A stretch of 64,000 nt of DNA from Carnegiea gigantea (Eukaryota; Streptophyta; Magnoliopsida; Caryophyllales; Cactaceae). The DNA is taken from positions 422,001 to 486,000 of the forward strand of contig JAKOGI010000571.1 of assembly GCA_029747015.1 (NCBI GenBank). The letters run 5' to 3'. The position numbers and the translations under genes are program-made. Shown here in pieces: positions 33,904-47,070 of the stretch. The notes under the pieces were generated by a model that did not search any database, was not told where the DNA came from, and saw nothing but the letters and a program-made list of their open reading frames with translations. Within the stretch, counting starts at the first letter, position 1. Each line of letters opens with the position of its first letter.

Positions 33904-34078
33904 GAGACTGTCCAGATGTGATATGGGTTGAGGAGGTGGAGGGGGGAGTAATGTAGGGAGCTCTATTGTGGAAACTAGGTGGTTGGACAGAACTCTAAGG
34001 GTGAGGGTTGGAGTTTTTGTAAGGGGGGTTTAGGTGGCTCTTCCAACCCTGACCAAAGCTAGTAAAGTGGGGGTTATT

Positions 34079-35106
34079 TTATGGTGGAGGGTTGAAGCTA
34101 TGGAATGCATTGAGGTGTTCAATGCTAGAGGAGCCATTGCGACAATCAACTGAAGTGTGCCCCTGCACACCACACGTCTCACAAATAGTATGTACTCCGA
34201 TTGGGTTAGGAGTACCCACTCTGTCCAATCTCTGTGCTAGTGCATCCACCCTACTGGCTAGGACCGTCATAGCATTAATCTCATATCTACCGTTGCTTTT
34301 CTTCGGTGCGGCTCGCTCACTTGACCAGTGATAATTGTTGGAAGCCATCTCTTCCAAGAAGGCCTTTGCCGCCTCAATGGACTTGCCCATGAGAGCGCCC
34401 CCCCGCTGTAGCATTTGTTGAGATTTTCATTGACCGCTCCAACCTATTGTAGAATGTTTGGATTAGGAGCCAGTCAGGAACTCTATGTTGGGGGCACTGC
34501 CGCTGAAGGTCTTTAAACCTCTCCCAGGTCTTGTAGAGGGGCTCTCCTTCCTGCTGGGTGAAGGATGTAATTTTTGTCGTCAACTTTGCAGTTTTTCCTA
34601 GTGGGAAGTATTTGCTGAGGAAGGCCTTGGAGAGAACCTCCCAGATGGTGAACGAGTTGGGCTCCTCGTTCTGCAACCAATCACTAGCTCTGTCCTTCAA
34701 TGAGAAAGGAAAGAGCCGCAGTAGAATAGTATCTCAGTAGAATAATATCGGCGGACACCCTATTGAGTTTGATTGTGTCACACTTCGCAAGAAATTTGTG
34801 AAGGTGCGTGTTGGGGTTGTCCAAGGGATATCCACTAAACTGGTCACGCTCTACAAAACTAATGAGCGCTGGGTTGAGCTCGAAATTGTTAGCCTCAATC
34901 GCCGGACTAACAATCGATGAGGTGACGCCAGATGCCTGCGGCAGGGCATAGTCCCGCAACACCCTATTGTCTTCCTGGGCCATCACTGCTGCTTTTTTCT
35001 TCCTCCTTCTCGCTTCTCCGCTACGTCGGCGTGCGGCTACTTCTATCCCAGGATCGAGGGTGATAAGGTCTTGATCACTCTGAGTCCTCCTGCGCATACA
35101 AAGCAA
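34079..35106 (-). pseudogene. gag: Gag of the Athila/Tat-type element
   Basis: Three overlapping minus frames make up gag. The first (35106-34684) has a basic start and NPALISFVERDQFSGYPLDNP. The second (34700-34374) is the capsid core ASDWLQNEEPNSFTIWEVLSKAFLSKYFPL. The third (34414-34079) has AKAFLEEMASNNYHWSSERA and the zinc knuckle CETCGVQGHTSVDC. Frame changes near 34690 and 34400 break it. The capsid and knuckle residues look normal, so decay is mild. Confidence 0.78.
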
Positions 35107-35226
35107 GCACTACCAAGGCGTAAACAGTTTCAAGCAGGAATGAGGAATGACTGAAAGTTATAAAAAGAAGAATAAAAAGGCCTAGTCTAGAGTATAATGA
35201 CCGATTCTGATAACGAAAGGAACAAG

Positions 35227-35245
35227 TTCCCCGACAACGGCACCA
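35227..35245 (-). other. Primer-binding site, tRNA-Asp type
   Basis: The minus strand reads TGGTGCCGTTGTCGGGGAA, one or two changes from the TGGCGCCGTTGCCGGGGA site typical of Athila/Tat elements. It sets the inner border of the 5' LTR. Confidence 0.88.
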
Positions 35246-35251
35246 AAAACT

Positions 35252-36652
35252 TGTTGTGTGAAATTACTGTAGGTGCACGGGGTAGCTGTACGTAGCAACT
35301 GACAAGTGCAGGTCGTGTCCACGTGGAACTTGCTTTGGACTACCAAAACTCATTAACTAACCCAATCTAGGCCACATCAAAATATAAGTTTATGACCAAA
35401 CTAATGAACATAATAACAACTAAGAATCGAATGAGGGAACAGAATATTAAAGCACTCGGATTGGAATTAACAGCACGATTATGCTAGCTGAACCAATTAC
35501 TAACCCTGCTGAACAATCCTAGAGATACGTCATGAATGAATAGCTTGTCAATTAAGCCCATCCCCTCCCTCTCTCAAGGGTCGAAGACTAATCCTAGAAC
35601 TATAGTCACGTACTTTCATGGGACTAAAGGTCACAGGATTACAACATCTACAATCTCTAATCCCAACTAGAACCTTGATTATTTTCATATCAAAATCCTA
35701 ATTGTCTACCAATTCGTGCTAAGTGAAGGTTCTGTCTTTCAACGCTCCCCTAAACCCAGGTAATAATGGATGAATGCCCTCTTAGGCATTTCATCGAGCA
35801 TGTGGCGTGCATAGGAGTATTCATGAACGCAAAAGCAAGGAAAGTACGGGATTGGGGCTACAATTGATTCAACTAAATATAATCGACTTTAATCCCAACC
35901 CGAGTTGGGAATTTAACCACACATGACTTCACAATCAACAACCATAATTTTAATTCTACCAAACAAGATTCAATTCACAAAAACCTAAAATAACAATAAA
36001 GAGAAGAGAAGGAATCAGAAAAACGAACTTGAATTGATTGTTGCTGAAAGGTAGATCGAACTTCGATGCCGATGAATTCAATACAAAACAATGGAAATCA
36101 AAAACCCGAATGTAAAACCTAAAAATCGCCTAAAAACGTCTGTGAAAAGATAAAACTGAATCGAAAACCGAATCCACCCCAAAACAGCCCGAAGGAAAAT
36201 TTTAGTCGTGACGGAGACGCGGCACGGTCGTGCCACGCGGCACGGGGGCACCGTGCTGAAATTCTGACAAGACCGGGCCAGAACCGCGCGAGTGGCACGA
36301 CGTACCACTTGGCACGGTCGTGCCACATGGCAAGGTCATGCCACTTGGCTGGCCTGTCGCATGGTGCGGTTTGTCGTGGCCCGGCTGGTTGATGTCGTGT
36401 CTGTTCATTGGGACATTCGTGCGACGCTTTTTCGCGACTTTTCACGCCTCCTCGGCACTCCTTTCTGGTAAATGTTGTTTATCTTTTCGTTTCTTCAATA
36501 AAGTTCCTGAAAATATTGAAAGATGCTAAAAGAGTGAAAAGTACGCTAAAGGAGGCCGATTTGACTCTTCCTTAACACGATCGAACGTGAAAACGCGCGG
36601 GAAAATGAGTCAAATAGGAGTTAAAAATGGGACCAAATGGAGCTTTATCACA
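35252..36652 (-). repeat. 5' LTR, full length
   Basis: The 1401-bp LTR is bounded on the plus strand by TGTTGTGTG (35252) and TTATCACA (36652). Dense GGCACG/CGTGCC palindromes lie at 36219-36350. Confidence 0.83.
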
Positions 36653-39600
36653 TTGACGGTCGCATGATGACATTTATTCAACTTTCCAATAGCAAAGCAA
36701 CTTCTGCTCAGGCTTTGTAAAGATGCCACTACCTGCAAAAATTGATTTCAAAACAAACGCCTTCAAAAACTTTCAACATTTAAAAAGATTTGCAAAAAGC
36801 TCCAAGAAAGGCCAAATTAGGGCATTTCATGAAGATCTGGTGACTACATTCATACCTTATTTTATGACCCCATCACATGGTCAAAAGTAACTGAGTATAT
36901 ATTAACATATTCCTCATTATGTTTCAATAATATTTTATAAGCTCAAATTTGATTAGCAACGAATGAGATATATGCAGAATAATGAGATGTATGCAGAAAC
37001 CAATGTCTTCTTACGTACCCTTGGGCCATGACTCTTTAGGTGCTTATCCAAATCTCGTCAAATGAAATCCATTAGAAACTAGACTTAACAGCCCTCCATG
37101 TAAAAAAGAATTGATACAATCAGAGATCGGCAAAGTTATAGACCAAAACAAAATGACTAAGAAAGGTTGTAAGGCTCGAAAACCGGCCGCTGACTGGCGT
37201 TGGCCCTGGCACACCTGCTGTTTGTCCTTGGTAGCTCATGCTTGGACCGAAAGGCATGAATTCGACTAAGACAACCCTAGAATCTTCTCTAAACTATTTT
37301 ATAGAATAAAATCTTTGGTGCTTTTGCAAACCATAAGGGGTTCTTCCTCTTCTTAACTAGTGTAAAAAGGGAATGCTTCCCTCCTAAAAAACATCCACTA
37401 CTCGTCTCTTTTCCTCTCCTTGACTAGAGAGTATGCCCTCCCCCCCCACCCTCCTAATTTTTCCTAGCAAAACTTTGCTAAAATAAATTTCTAAGAACAC
37501 AAAATTCTCTTTTCACCCTTCTTCTTTTTTTTTTTTTTAAAAAAAAAAAATGCAGTTTGGGACTAGCCTTCAATTCTTGCATTTGATTTGGAGTCTAAAG
37601 GGAACCTAGATACTAGTTGCTAAACCAGAACTAGTTGAGTCATGAAGACTAAAATATGATAATGAATTCGTTTCTTTTTATTCTTCATCTTCATTTGTTT
37701 TTATTATTGATTTTGATAAGCATGTTCTTATTTGATCCCTCCACTTATTTTGTACATATCAATTACAAACTATGTAATTATTAATCAATCAAGTGGTCAT
37801 AAAGTTTATTCTTTCTCATTTTTTTGGTGAAAAATCATACCGACATGCTCAAGAGTTGATCACTTGAATCTATGGCTTGACTGAATCACTAATTCAAAAC
37901 AAACAAAATTCCATGAACCTCGACATTTGCATGGAATTGGGGATGTTTAATATTTGATATTTTATTCTCCTTAATAGAGGTCATTGTTGAATGGACGATA
38001 TTGACAGGAGGATTTTTGTACCTACCGTTGGTAACACCTTCACCCTTAGACCTAACTCTTAGCTAGTAGCCTTGAAATGAAGCCAAACCTCATATAGGAT
38101 CGTGAAGATTTCTTTATAAAAATATTTTTCTGAAAAAGTTTTCTGTATCTTCCTTAAAATATGGTGGTAACTTCACTTCTTTTCCAAAGCTGAAACTTTC
38201 TCAAAGCATTCGTCGATGTGGAACTAACTAGCTATCATCGAGTATGGGATTGAGGCCTGCGGCCTGCACCACCTTTAGTCGACGACTCTTTTGAGGACAT
38301 TTAAGAGGATGAAACTCAAAAAGGACAAATTATTAACTTAAACTTTCAATATTCAAAAATTAGGCGTCTTGCATCATAGTAGGAGGTTTGGCCACGCCCA
38401 TACAGGACTTGTTCTCCCTAGTACGGCATGTAGCTTGTCCTCCCTATAGCAAGCCCTTATGTATATTATCTTCCCTACATAGAAGGTACATGCCTCCAAG
38501 GGTAGTCTCACCTCTAAGGCTCCTCTTTTGCACCACTTTAGAGGAACTGATTATCATTCAAACTCATTCCCTGCTGAAGGGTAACCATGTGTTTGGTTAC
38601 AAGCACATTTTTACCAAATCCTTAATCCGAAATGAATCCAACACCTAGAGCCTTTTATCAGGGTTTGACTTAATTCATGTGTATCTATATATCATGACTC
38701 ATTATGGATCATTGTTCTTTACCACTTGTATATATGATTATCATGCTTCTACATACATCACTAATGCACACATCATTTAGGGCACTTTGTGTAGGTTGCA
38801 TGAAAAAACAAATCAAAACAAATAAAATAAGAGTAGAAAAATCAAAACAATTGTAGGAAAATAGCTCTAGACAAGTTTCTAGCTACTCTGTAATAGTGGT
38901 AGGCCACTAGGCCCAGTTCCTGCATCAAACCTCTTTCCTTGAATCCCAATTGTAAATTTTATAACCCATCTGGCCATCTCGGCTCTTGTACATAAAAAGT
39001 AATAATTTTGTTCGTTTTTTTCAAAAACACACTAATGCATCCCATCATGTGCATGTGAGCACCTCATACAACATAATCTATGTACATCCACACTAGTCAT
39101 ACTTGTACATCATAGTCTATTTACATCATGCACCATAGGATAGCCATCATACCTAATAATCTATTTACGATATCCCATCATTGTCATTTTAGTTTAATTT
39201 GCATTTACATACCATTCTAAGATAGCCCATAATCATAAATACATCATGCGTCACCTAGACTTGCATTCTGACCTATTCTGGACATATTTCTAAGTCGGCT
39301 GTTCATTCATCTTAGCCCATAGCCTATGCATTCATCACATGTAAGTCATATGTACATACCCACCTTAAATATGCCTCAAACTTGAATGGTCTATCTTATA
39401 TACATCGTCACTAACCCATTACACAACCCCTTCCACATATGTTTTCGCCTAACAAAGGACATCCACCATAAGACCTTTCATAAGCTTGCCTACCTAGTAG
39501 GGCAAGCGCTTTTGCAAACCTCTAATTGCACTTATGGCAAGTCTTTTTACATGCGTCCCATCCGATATAGGATAGGTCCTTGTATACATCAAGAAGGTCC

Positions 39601-41085
39601 ATTAAACATGATCTAGATCGGCCTGAGCTCATTAGGCTCACATCTTAACCCACAATCTATCCAACTCATCTTTTCACGGTAGCCAAACCTAAGCCCTTAG
39701 CGCCTACAAATGATCTTAAATACTAACTTTGAACCTTATCGTTATAGTCTTCACCCTTGGTCTTGCACCAAAGTTAGTACTATTGTACCTTTTAGAGCTC
39801 ATCTAACCTCACTTATCATCTACTACACCTATGTTTCTATTTCTCCCATAGCCTTTAGCCCAAGCCTTAATTGCACTATAACCTTAGCCCAAACCTTAAC
39901 CATATGCACTCCTATCCCTTAGATCCCTCTCTTTCCCTCAACCTTTAGCTTAAGCTCTATCCTGTCTTACTCCACAACTTTCCCTAGGTTTGCATCCTCT
40001 TTGTAGCCTTTGGGGTATGGACCTTCCCTTAGATTTACTCCTAACCATGCTTTTTAACCTGAGCCTCCGACCTTAACCCAGCCCAACTCTTTAGCCTAAC
40101 CTGCCTCACTAAAGTTCACAACTATGACCCATAATCCCAGTTTGTTACCAAACTTGGACTCCACCTTCACATCCTCTCTTCCAACTATCACCTACGGTCC
40201 ATATCAATAGAACTGGGCACTTACAATACAACCCCTCTTCTAACTACCACTTATGGCCCAAGTAGAGGGAACTTAATGACTGCAGTATCGATGGTAACAA
40301 CAATCAAATACTCCAAGTAATTGCTAACCTGACTACCCACACTGAGCACCAAGCAAAGGAGATATAACAACTCAACAAGGAGCTTCTTCAAGTAAAATCG
40401 ACGAGGCTAGAATTTAGGGAGGTGAAAACTTGTACACTAACAACCAATAAAATTTCAGCTTGGATCTTTACACCACTAGGCATGAAGTTAAAAGAAGCAT
40501 CTAGATTCCTACACCTGTAAGGCCTCATTAAGCCCTGTTGGGTCCACAACAAAAATGTCACTGAAAGAAATGGCCTGAATGTTTGTGATGACAATGTGTA
40601 ATGTTATTACCAGCGAGAAAACAGTCACACTTCTTATCTAAACATAAAGATGCTTATCCAAGGCATGACTAAAGGTGCAACCAGTTATGTCCCTATGATT
40701 CAAAAGTTCAAAGGCCATGGTAAAGAACTTCCCTATATCAAGAGGAGTCAAGAAAATATTACAGTAGCTTCATACCCTATCTTAACTATATGTAGACGGA
40801 AGCAACATGAACAATATCAATAACAAGATTGATATCTCATTGGCACCTTAGATTTCCTAGTTTGTTTTTTGGGGAGACTCGCACCTTATCTTATCCTTTG
40901 AGTTCTAGTCTTGTACTTCAATAACTTATCAACTAAGGGTCCACTTTTGTTTTTTCCCCCCCAATACTTGTGCATAGTTGTTCACCCCATTTTCCTTTAT
41001 AATTTTTCATTCCTATGATGGACCCAAGTTGAAAGAATGTTTGATCAAATCAAATAAAATAAATAAATAAAAACAAGGCCTACAC
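36653..41085. other. Unassigned 4.4-kb stretch
   Basis: No gene or element border recognised. It contains a T/A run (37528-37550), a C-run at 37440-37447, and a CT/CA-rich zone with many CATCATG/ACATCAT words (38900-39700). Frames such as 38388-38648 and 40388-40594 (minus) have no motif I know. It may be eroded LTR sequence. Confidence 0.4.
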
Positions 41086-41103
41086 AAGCCCCAAAAGAAA
41101 ATG
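41086..41103. repeat. LINE target-site duplication, left copy
   Basis: AAGCCCCAAAAGAAAATG (18 bp) is identical to 54681-54698. Confidence 0.93.
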
Positions 41104-43326
41104 GGAAGCTATTGACCCTCGAGAGAGAGATTCGCATGAGAGAGAAAGTCTCCAAGTTCCTGTTCACCTTACCAGCTTACCCTTTTTGAGCCTCCCTCTG
41201 TTCCCTCTGCCATAAATGAACCACCAGACCCTCTGCCCTTTCTCTCGCACCTCCCTTCTAGATCTCCCCTCCTCTCTCTCATCGCAAGCTCTATCAGAGT
41301 TAATTTGCTGTTTCCATGGAACTCGTTTGCATGTGCGACTTTTCGCACTCGATTGTACGCCTGTTTGTACTCAGATCTGGCTTTAGGCTTTTGGATTTCC
41401 TTGCTCTTTCGTGCTGCGCGTGTTGTCTCAAGTATTGGGGGCGTTGCTATCATAATTGCCTCCATTGTTGGCCATGACCCTAAACCATGGCCGAGGACTA
41501 GGCTTGTGGTGCCTCAAGTGCCTGGTGGTAAGGTCTCCCCTCCCCATTCCCTGCTATGATCATAACAGGTAAGTTTCTTTGTGTGTGCTCTGTGATTGGT
41601 GTGGCTTGTACTCCAAGGGTTGGATTTCCTTCTCCCTCTGCAATCTTTTGATTTTTTGGGTTATTTTAGTACTTGTTCCTTGTTTGATACAGACTAATTT
41701 CTTGCTAAAGTATGGCTGTGTGTGGTTGTACTTGCCTTACCAGTGGATCTGGTGTTTTCTCTCTGGCTATTCTTTTCTTAGTGCTGTGTTTTGGAGTGTA
41801 TTCCTAGTTTGCTTACCAGTGATCCTTACTAGCAGATTGTATATGCTGTATAACTTTGTCTGTTTACATTTAATGGTACATTTACTTTGGTATCTTGTGG
41901 TTTGGATTTGGTTTTTAACACTCTCAATCCATTTGGTTGTCTGCCACCCCTTTTCTGGAAGGAGGCGACAACTAAGTGGAATGAGGTTTGATTGGTTGCG
42001 TTTGCTATTTGCTGGGTTGCTGCCTTTGGTGCACATTAGTGCTGATAGGTTGTGCCACCCAGGATGAACTGAGTTTGGTTTCCTTAGCCAATTATTGATA
42101 CCAGTTGAGGCTGACAGTAGCTTCTACTTGCTGCTAACTGAGACTATGAATTGCTATTTATAACTTTTCTGGTTTATTCCTTGCGGCCTTGGTTGCTATT
42201 TGCCAATTGTTCCTATCTATGAACATTGCTTACATTCGATTTTGGTGATCAGGTTCATGGGTTGGTGTTTGGATTTATGTTTGCATGGTACAGGTCATCT
42301 GCAGTGGTCAATATGGAGAAACATTAGGACTCCTATGCCTCTCACCTTCTTTTTTCTTGTGCTTCTTAAGTGGACTCTTCTTCAAGGGACTAGGAGTTCA
42401 GAGGCAGGATAGTTATTTTTGCCTTTGTCCATCACTTCTTCCCTGCTCCCAGTGTTATGTATTTGTGGTTATGAATTTATTGATGTCTGTACTTTGGCTA
42501 TTGTGACCTTGTATATTTTGGGTTGGTTTGCTGCTTTGGTTGTTTGCCACCCTGTTTATGGATGGAGGCAATAATCGGGGGGGGGGCTGAGGTCTTGTTG
42601 GATGTATTTGCTGCAGGATTTTTGGCCTGTGCTATCTGATGGGTTGCTGTCCTTGCTGCACCTTAGCGCTGCTAGGATGGGCAGCCCCGGTCGATTCAAG
42701 CGTGGTTGCCTTAGCCGATTATTGCTGCCAGTTAAGGATGATAGTAACTTCTCCCAGCTGCTACTTGAGACTCTGTTTCTTTATCCGCATTCTTATTGGG
42801 CATCTCAGTGCACCATTGGTTTTTCTTTTTCAGCTGTTCTCATCTCTGAACTTTTTTTATATGCGGTTATGGTGCTCAGGGTGATGGCTTGGCGCTGGGA
42901 AGCATGTCTGAATGATGTAGGTCACCGTCATTCTTTGTCTCCAGCGTTCTTACCATGGATTACAACTCGGGGGATTGGAAGTCACAATGAAGGACTTTTA
43001 TTTTTACCTTTGTACATCATTTCTTTCTTTCTCCCATTCTCATGTACATTCTGTTATAGCTTGTCCGTTGTACATATTACGATTACTATCACTTTGTATT
43101 AGCCAGCTATGTTTTCTAATTTGTATCTTCTGGTGAGTGGACTAGAACAGAAATGCTCTTTCCCAAGGTCATTATTCCGACCAATCCTGAGGATCACTAG
43201 CACTTGTTTCCCTCATACTTTGTTAAGAAAATTACTTCTGCATATGACGGTTGCACTACCCATGGTCCAGAAGGGGTTTCACCCTATGGAGCTCATTTTT
43301 ATCCGGCTAGGCCTTATTTAGTTTTA
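41104..43326 (+). other. LINE 5' region with ~0.6-kb internal duplication, no clear ORF1
   Basis: It starts GA/CT-rich and then becomes T-rich. A unit around 41925-42540 recurs, diverged, around 42530-43110. Anchors are TTGGTTGT(C/T)TGCCACCC at 41932 and 42538, a CCTTAGCC(A/G)ATTATTG word in both, and TTTTTGCCTTTGTCCATCA / TTTTTACCTTTGTACATCA. A strong donor-like site CAG|GTAAGT is at 41568/41569. An 84-codon frame (41305-41559) and others have no RNA-binding or zinc-knuckle motif such as ORF1 would show. Confidence 0.55.
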
Positions 43327-46300
43327 ATGAAAGTTATTATCTGGAATGTACAGGAGGCAAAACAAGCCCAATTACAGCTCGAGGTTGGCTTTATTAATCG
43401 GATGATTGCTCCTGACATTTTATTCCTAATAGAAACTATGGTTAACGAACATAATACGCAATGTATTATTAGTACTCTTGGATTTCGTCACCTTGACTTC
43501 ATATTACCACAAAATCATTTGGGTGGAATCTCGATACTCTGGAAAGATGACAACGCATTGCTTGATGTCCTCGTTAAAGAACACCGAGCAATCCACTGTT
43601 TGGTGGTCGAAAAGAGTACTAATAAATAGTGTATAGTCACAGCAGTCTATGCCCCGGCCCAAATTCACGAAAAACATGAATTTTGGATGCATCTCAATCA
43701 CCTTAGTACTTGTTTTTTTTGCCATGGTGCATTATAGGTGATTTTAATGAAATGTTACATTCGGCTGACGAAATTGGAGGTGCACTGCTATGCGCTTCCA
43801 AGTTAAAACATCTTCCCGACTTTCTCTCATTCTGTAACGGGCACAATGCTAACATTTAAGGGCGAATTTTCACGTGGAAGAAATTCCTGCATGGGAAACT
43901 TATTTATGAAAAATTAGATAGAGCTATCCTACGTGAGGATTGTCTTCAGCTCTTCCCAGATTATCGCGTAACTAATGGACCGTTTACGTGCTCTGATTAC
44001 TCCTATGTATATCTCAATACGGAACCTGCACACTCTCTCCGAAGGGGCACTCATTTTCGCTACCAACATTCATGGGCTAAGTACCATGATACTCATAGCA
44101 TAGTTAAATGCAACAGGTAATTTTCTTCACCAGGAACACCAATGTACTGCATTACTTAGAAGTTGAAAAAGATAAAGTTAGGTATGAAAACTTAGAGTAA
44201 AAGCACTTTTGGCAACTTTTGCCATAAATTAGAAAGAAATGCTGCGAAACTGCTCCACGTTGAACAAAAACTTGTAACCCAACCGAACAGTCCGTGCCTT
44301 AATAATTGGCACTATAGACTACTCTGGCAACGTGAAAAGATGCATTTATTCAACCAACAATACTGGGGGAGATTTGCCCGAAAGAATGGCTCGTTAACAG
44401 CGATAGAAATTCCTGATATTTTCATCAAGTTATGAAAACTAGAAAGTCTCGTTTTGCTATTATTAACATTAAAGACGCATCTGGTGTCTGGATTGTTGAT
44501 GCGGCTGCTGTCCAACAGTTATATGTTGATGACTTCAAGCTACACTTTAAGTCACCAAGTTCACCTTATCTAATGATTAATTTGCCCCCAAAAATCTCAT
44601 TTAAGGACAATATGGCTCTTATTAAACCTGTTGAAGATGATGAGATCAAGGAGACAGTGTTTCAGATGGATAAATTTAAAGCACAAGGCTCTGATGGGTT
44701 TGGTGCAGCCTTTTTCCAGGATCATTGGTCTGTTGTGCAAAAGGACGTATGCTATGCAATTCGGTCCTTTTTTCAAGATGGCAAACTGCTAAAGCAAATT
44801 AACCACATTCTAATCGCTTTAATTCCGAAAGTTGACAACCCCTTAGTCACAGCGTAGTTCTGGCCCATCAGTCTGTGTAACACGCTTTATAAGATCACTG
44901 CCAAAATTCTGGTAAACAGAATGCGGCCATTCCTTGAAAAAATCATTGACCCGGTTCAAAATGCTTTCATTCCGCATCGGTCTATCCATGATAATATTAT
45001 CTTGGCACATGAGGTCATTACCAGATTTAATTCTATGAAAGGGAAGAAGTCTTGGGTAGCACTTAAACTTGATATGGAAAAAGCATATGATAGAAACGAA
45101 TGATCCTTCCTTTTTGAATGTCTTAGAAAGTTAGGATTTCACCCTAATTGGATTCAGTGGATTCAACAGTGTGTTACCACGGTATCCTATTCGGTTATTG
45201 TGAATGATAAAGTGTCGGGTTTTTTTACACCAAGCAGAGGTCTATGACAGGGTGATCCAGTATCCCCATATCTTTTTCTTATTTGCATGGAAGAGCTTAC
45301 CCATGCACTGCGAGCCGAACTATCTTAGAAGAAAAGTGGCATTGGCTTTAATATCTCACCCCGTGCGGATAAATTACCATGCCTTTTGTTTGCTGATGGT
45401 AGCCTCCTTTTCTTCCGCACCAACCTTGAGTCATGCCAAAAACTCCTAGGTGTCCTGAACAACTTCTGCCACCAATCTGGACAACTCATTAACTTCCAGA
45501 AATCGTCTTTTACATTCTCAAAAAATGCAAATCCATGTGATCGACGCATCGTGTCCTCTGTTTTCAATATTAAATAGCAAGATAATTTAGGTAAGTACCT
45601 GGGATGTCCTGTGTTTACGGGACCACCAAATGTTCATACTTTTTCTAATTTGGTGAATAAGACCGCAGCTAAACTCCAAAACTGGAAGACTAAGAGTGAC
45701 TCGAAAGTAGGGCGTATAGTGCTGATTCAATCTAATTTAGAAGCCATGCCGGCTCACACCATGCAATACTTTCAATTACCGACTACCGCTAGTAGGCGAA
45801 TTGACAAAATTAGTCGTGATTTCTTCTGGAAAACATCTGATAATCTGGAAGGAGGACCAATGGTCTTATAGGATAAAATTTGCAGACCCAAAAAAGCAGG
45901 AGGCCTGGGCCTTCGAAAGACAGAGGCGATCAATAGTGCTTTCTTAAGTAAACTGACTTGGAAACTTTTTAACCAACCATGTCTCTGGACAGAGCAAATG
46001 TTGGCCAAGTACCCTGTTAACGAACAATTTTTTATAGCAAAGCCTCGGTAGACGGATTCATGGGTGTGGAAGTGTATTCTAAGGAATCCCCATCAAGTTC
46101 GAAAAGGGGTCAGGTGGAAAGTTGGGGATGGCACAAATATCAAATTCTGGTTCGACAGCTAGTGTGACAATTAGAGTCTAGCTGATCTAATGCTTATCCC
46201 CGACACGGCAAATATCAATCAATCTCTCACTGTTGCACAGTTTATTCTTCCATTAAAAAAGTGGGATACTGCTAAACTGCAAGGGCTTGTTAATCATTCC

Positions 46301-47070
46301 TGTATTCAGGCTATCATGGCGACCCTAATTCCATCTAACCCTATACCTGATTCTATCTGTTGGGGCCTTACTGGGAGTGGAGAATTCACCACTAAATCGG
46401 TAGCATGGGCTATGCACGACCTTGATCTCCGTAAATCCCAATCCTGGAATTTTAGCTGGATTTGGAACCTAGATATCATGCCTAAGTTAAAGGTCTTCCT
46501 CTGGCAACTCTGGCATGCATCCCTCCCCACTCGAGGGAATATGTTATGTAGGGGGTTGAATCTGGACCCCTGCTGTCCCCATTGTAATGGGCTTTTGAAG
46601 ATGCTGAGCATCTGTTTCTTGAATGTCCCAATACGCAACTCATTTGGTAACTGGCAAGTGATCGCAACTGGATTAACAATATCCTTGCAGCTAATACTCA
46701 ACTGAATTTTGTCGAATGGCTATCCTCTCTTAAGCAATCCCAATCACACATCTAAACAGGTAGAGTTATCACTCTTCTTTGGAGTATCTAGAAGAATAGG
46801 AATAATCTAATTTTTCGTAACGAACCATCTAGTCCGGGACTAGTCCCCCTATGCTTGAAACAAGCTAGTGCTAAATGATGTATAAGACATAAACTTTCAC
46901 ACTCCTTCCAACCATCCCCACACCCTCCTTCAAGCTATAGGCATAAGCAATCAAGGTGGATAACATGGTAGAAGCCAGCAGGAGGATTTGTCAAAATCAA
47001 CTTTGACGGATTCAACAGCTCCCAAGTTGCGGCAGGAAGATTTATCGTTCGCGACTGGGCTGGGCGTTTC
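43327..47070 (+). pseudogene. LINE ORF2: endonuclease, RT, zf-RVT and start of RNase H
   Basis: The ATG at 43327 begins an APE-type endonuclease: IIWNVQEA, the acidic residue in LFLIETMV, GGISILWKDD, then IGDFNEML near 43740. RT shows KAQGSDGFGAAFF, FIPHRSIHDNIILAHE and LKLDMEKAYDR. It then shows QGDPVSPYLF and, near 45385, LFADG, where active enzymes have FADD. The zf-RVT region has WIWNLDIMPKLKVFLWQLWH (about 46450). RNase H starts at about 46975 (GGFVKINFDG) and is interrupted after 47070. There are at least ten stops and frame changes. ORF2 would nick target DNA and prime reverse transcription there. Confidence 0.85.

Larger units (their letters stand above)
29793..36652 (-). mobile_element. 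Athila/Tat-type gypsy element with gag and protease but no RT/integrase
   Basis: On the minus strand: 5' LTR (36652-35252), tRNA-Asp-type PBS (35245-35227), gag (35106-33676), protease region (33691-32627), a long non-coding stretch, a polypurine tract (30670-30665), and the 3' LTR (30664-29793). RT, RNase H and integrase are absent, so it must rely on another element. The 3' LTR lacks about 540 bp at its outer end, and body B of the neighbour ends at the same point, so a deletion probably joined them. Protein motifs and the PBS place it near Athila/Tat. Confidence 0.83.

Noticed and set aside
36660..36760. Possible copia RNase H end on the minus strand (IFTKPEQK-like)
   Set aside because: Only a short match without neighbouring motifs; could be chance.
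41579..42067. Hydrophobic 162-codon ORF resembling a membrane protein
   Set aside because: T-rich sequence gives Phe/Leu/Val codons by chance; it lies in the duplicated 5' region of the LINE.
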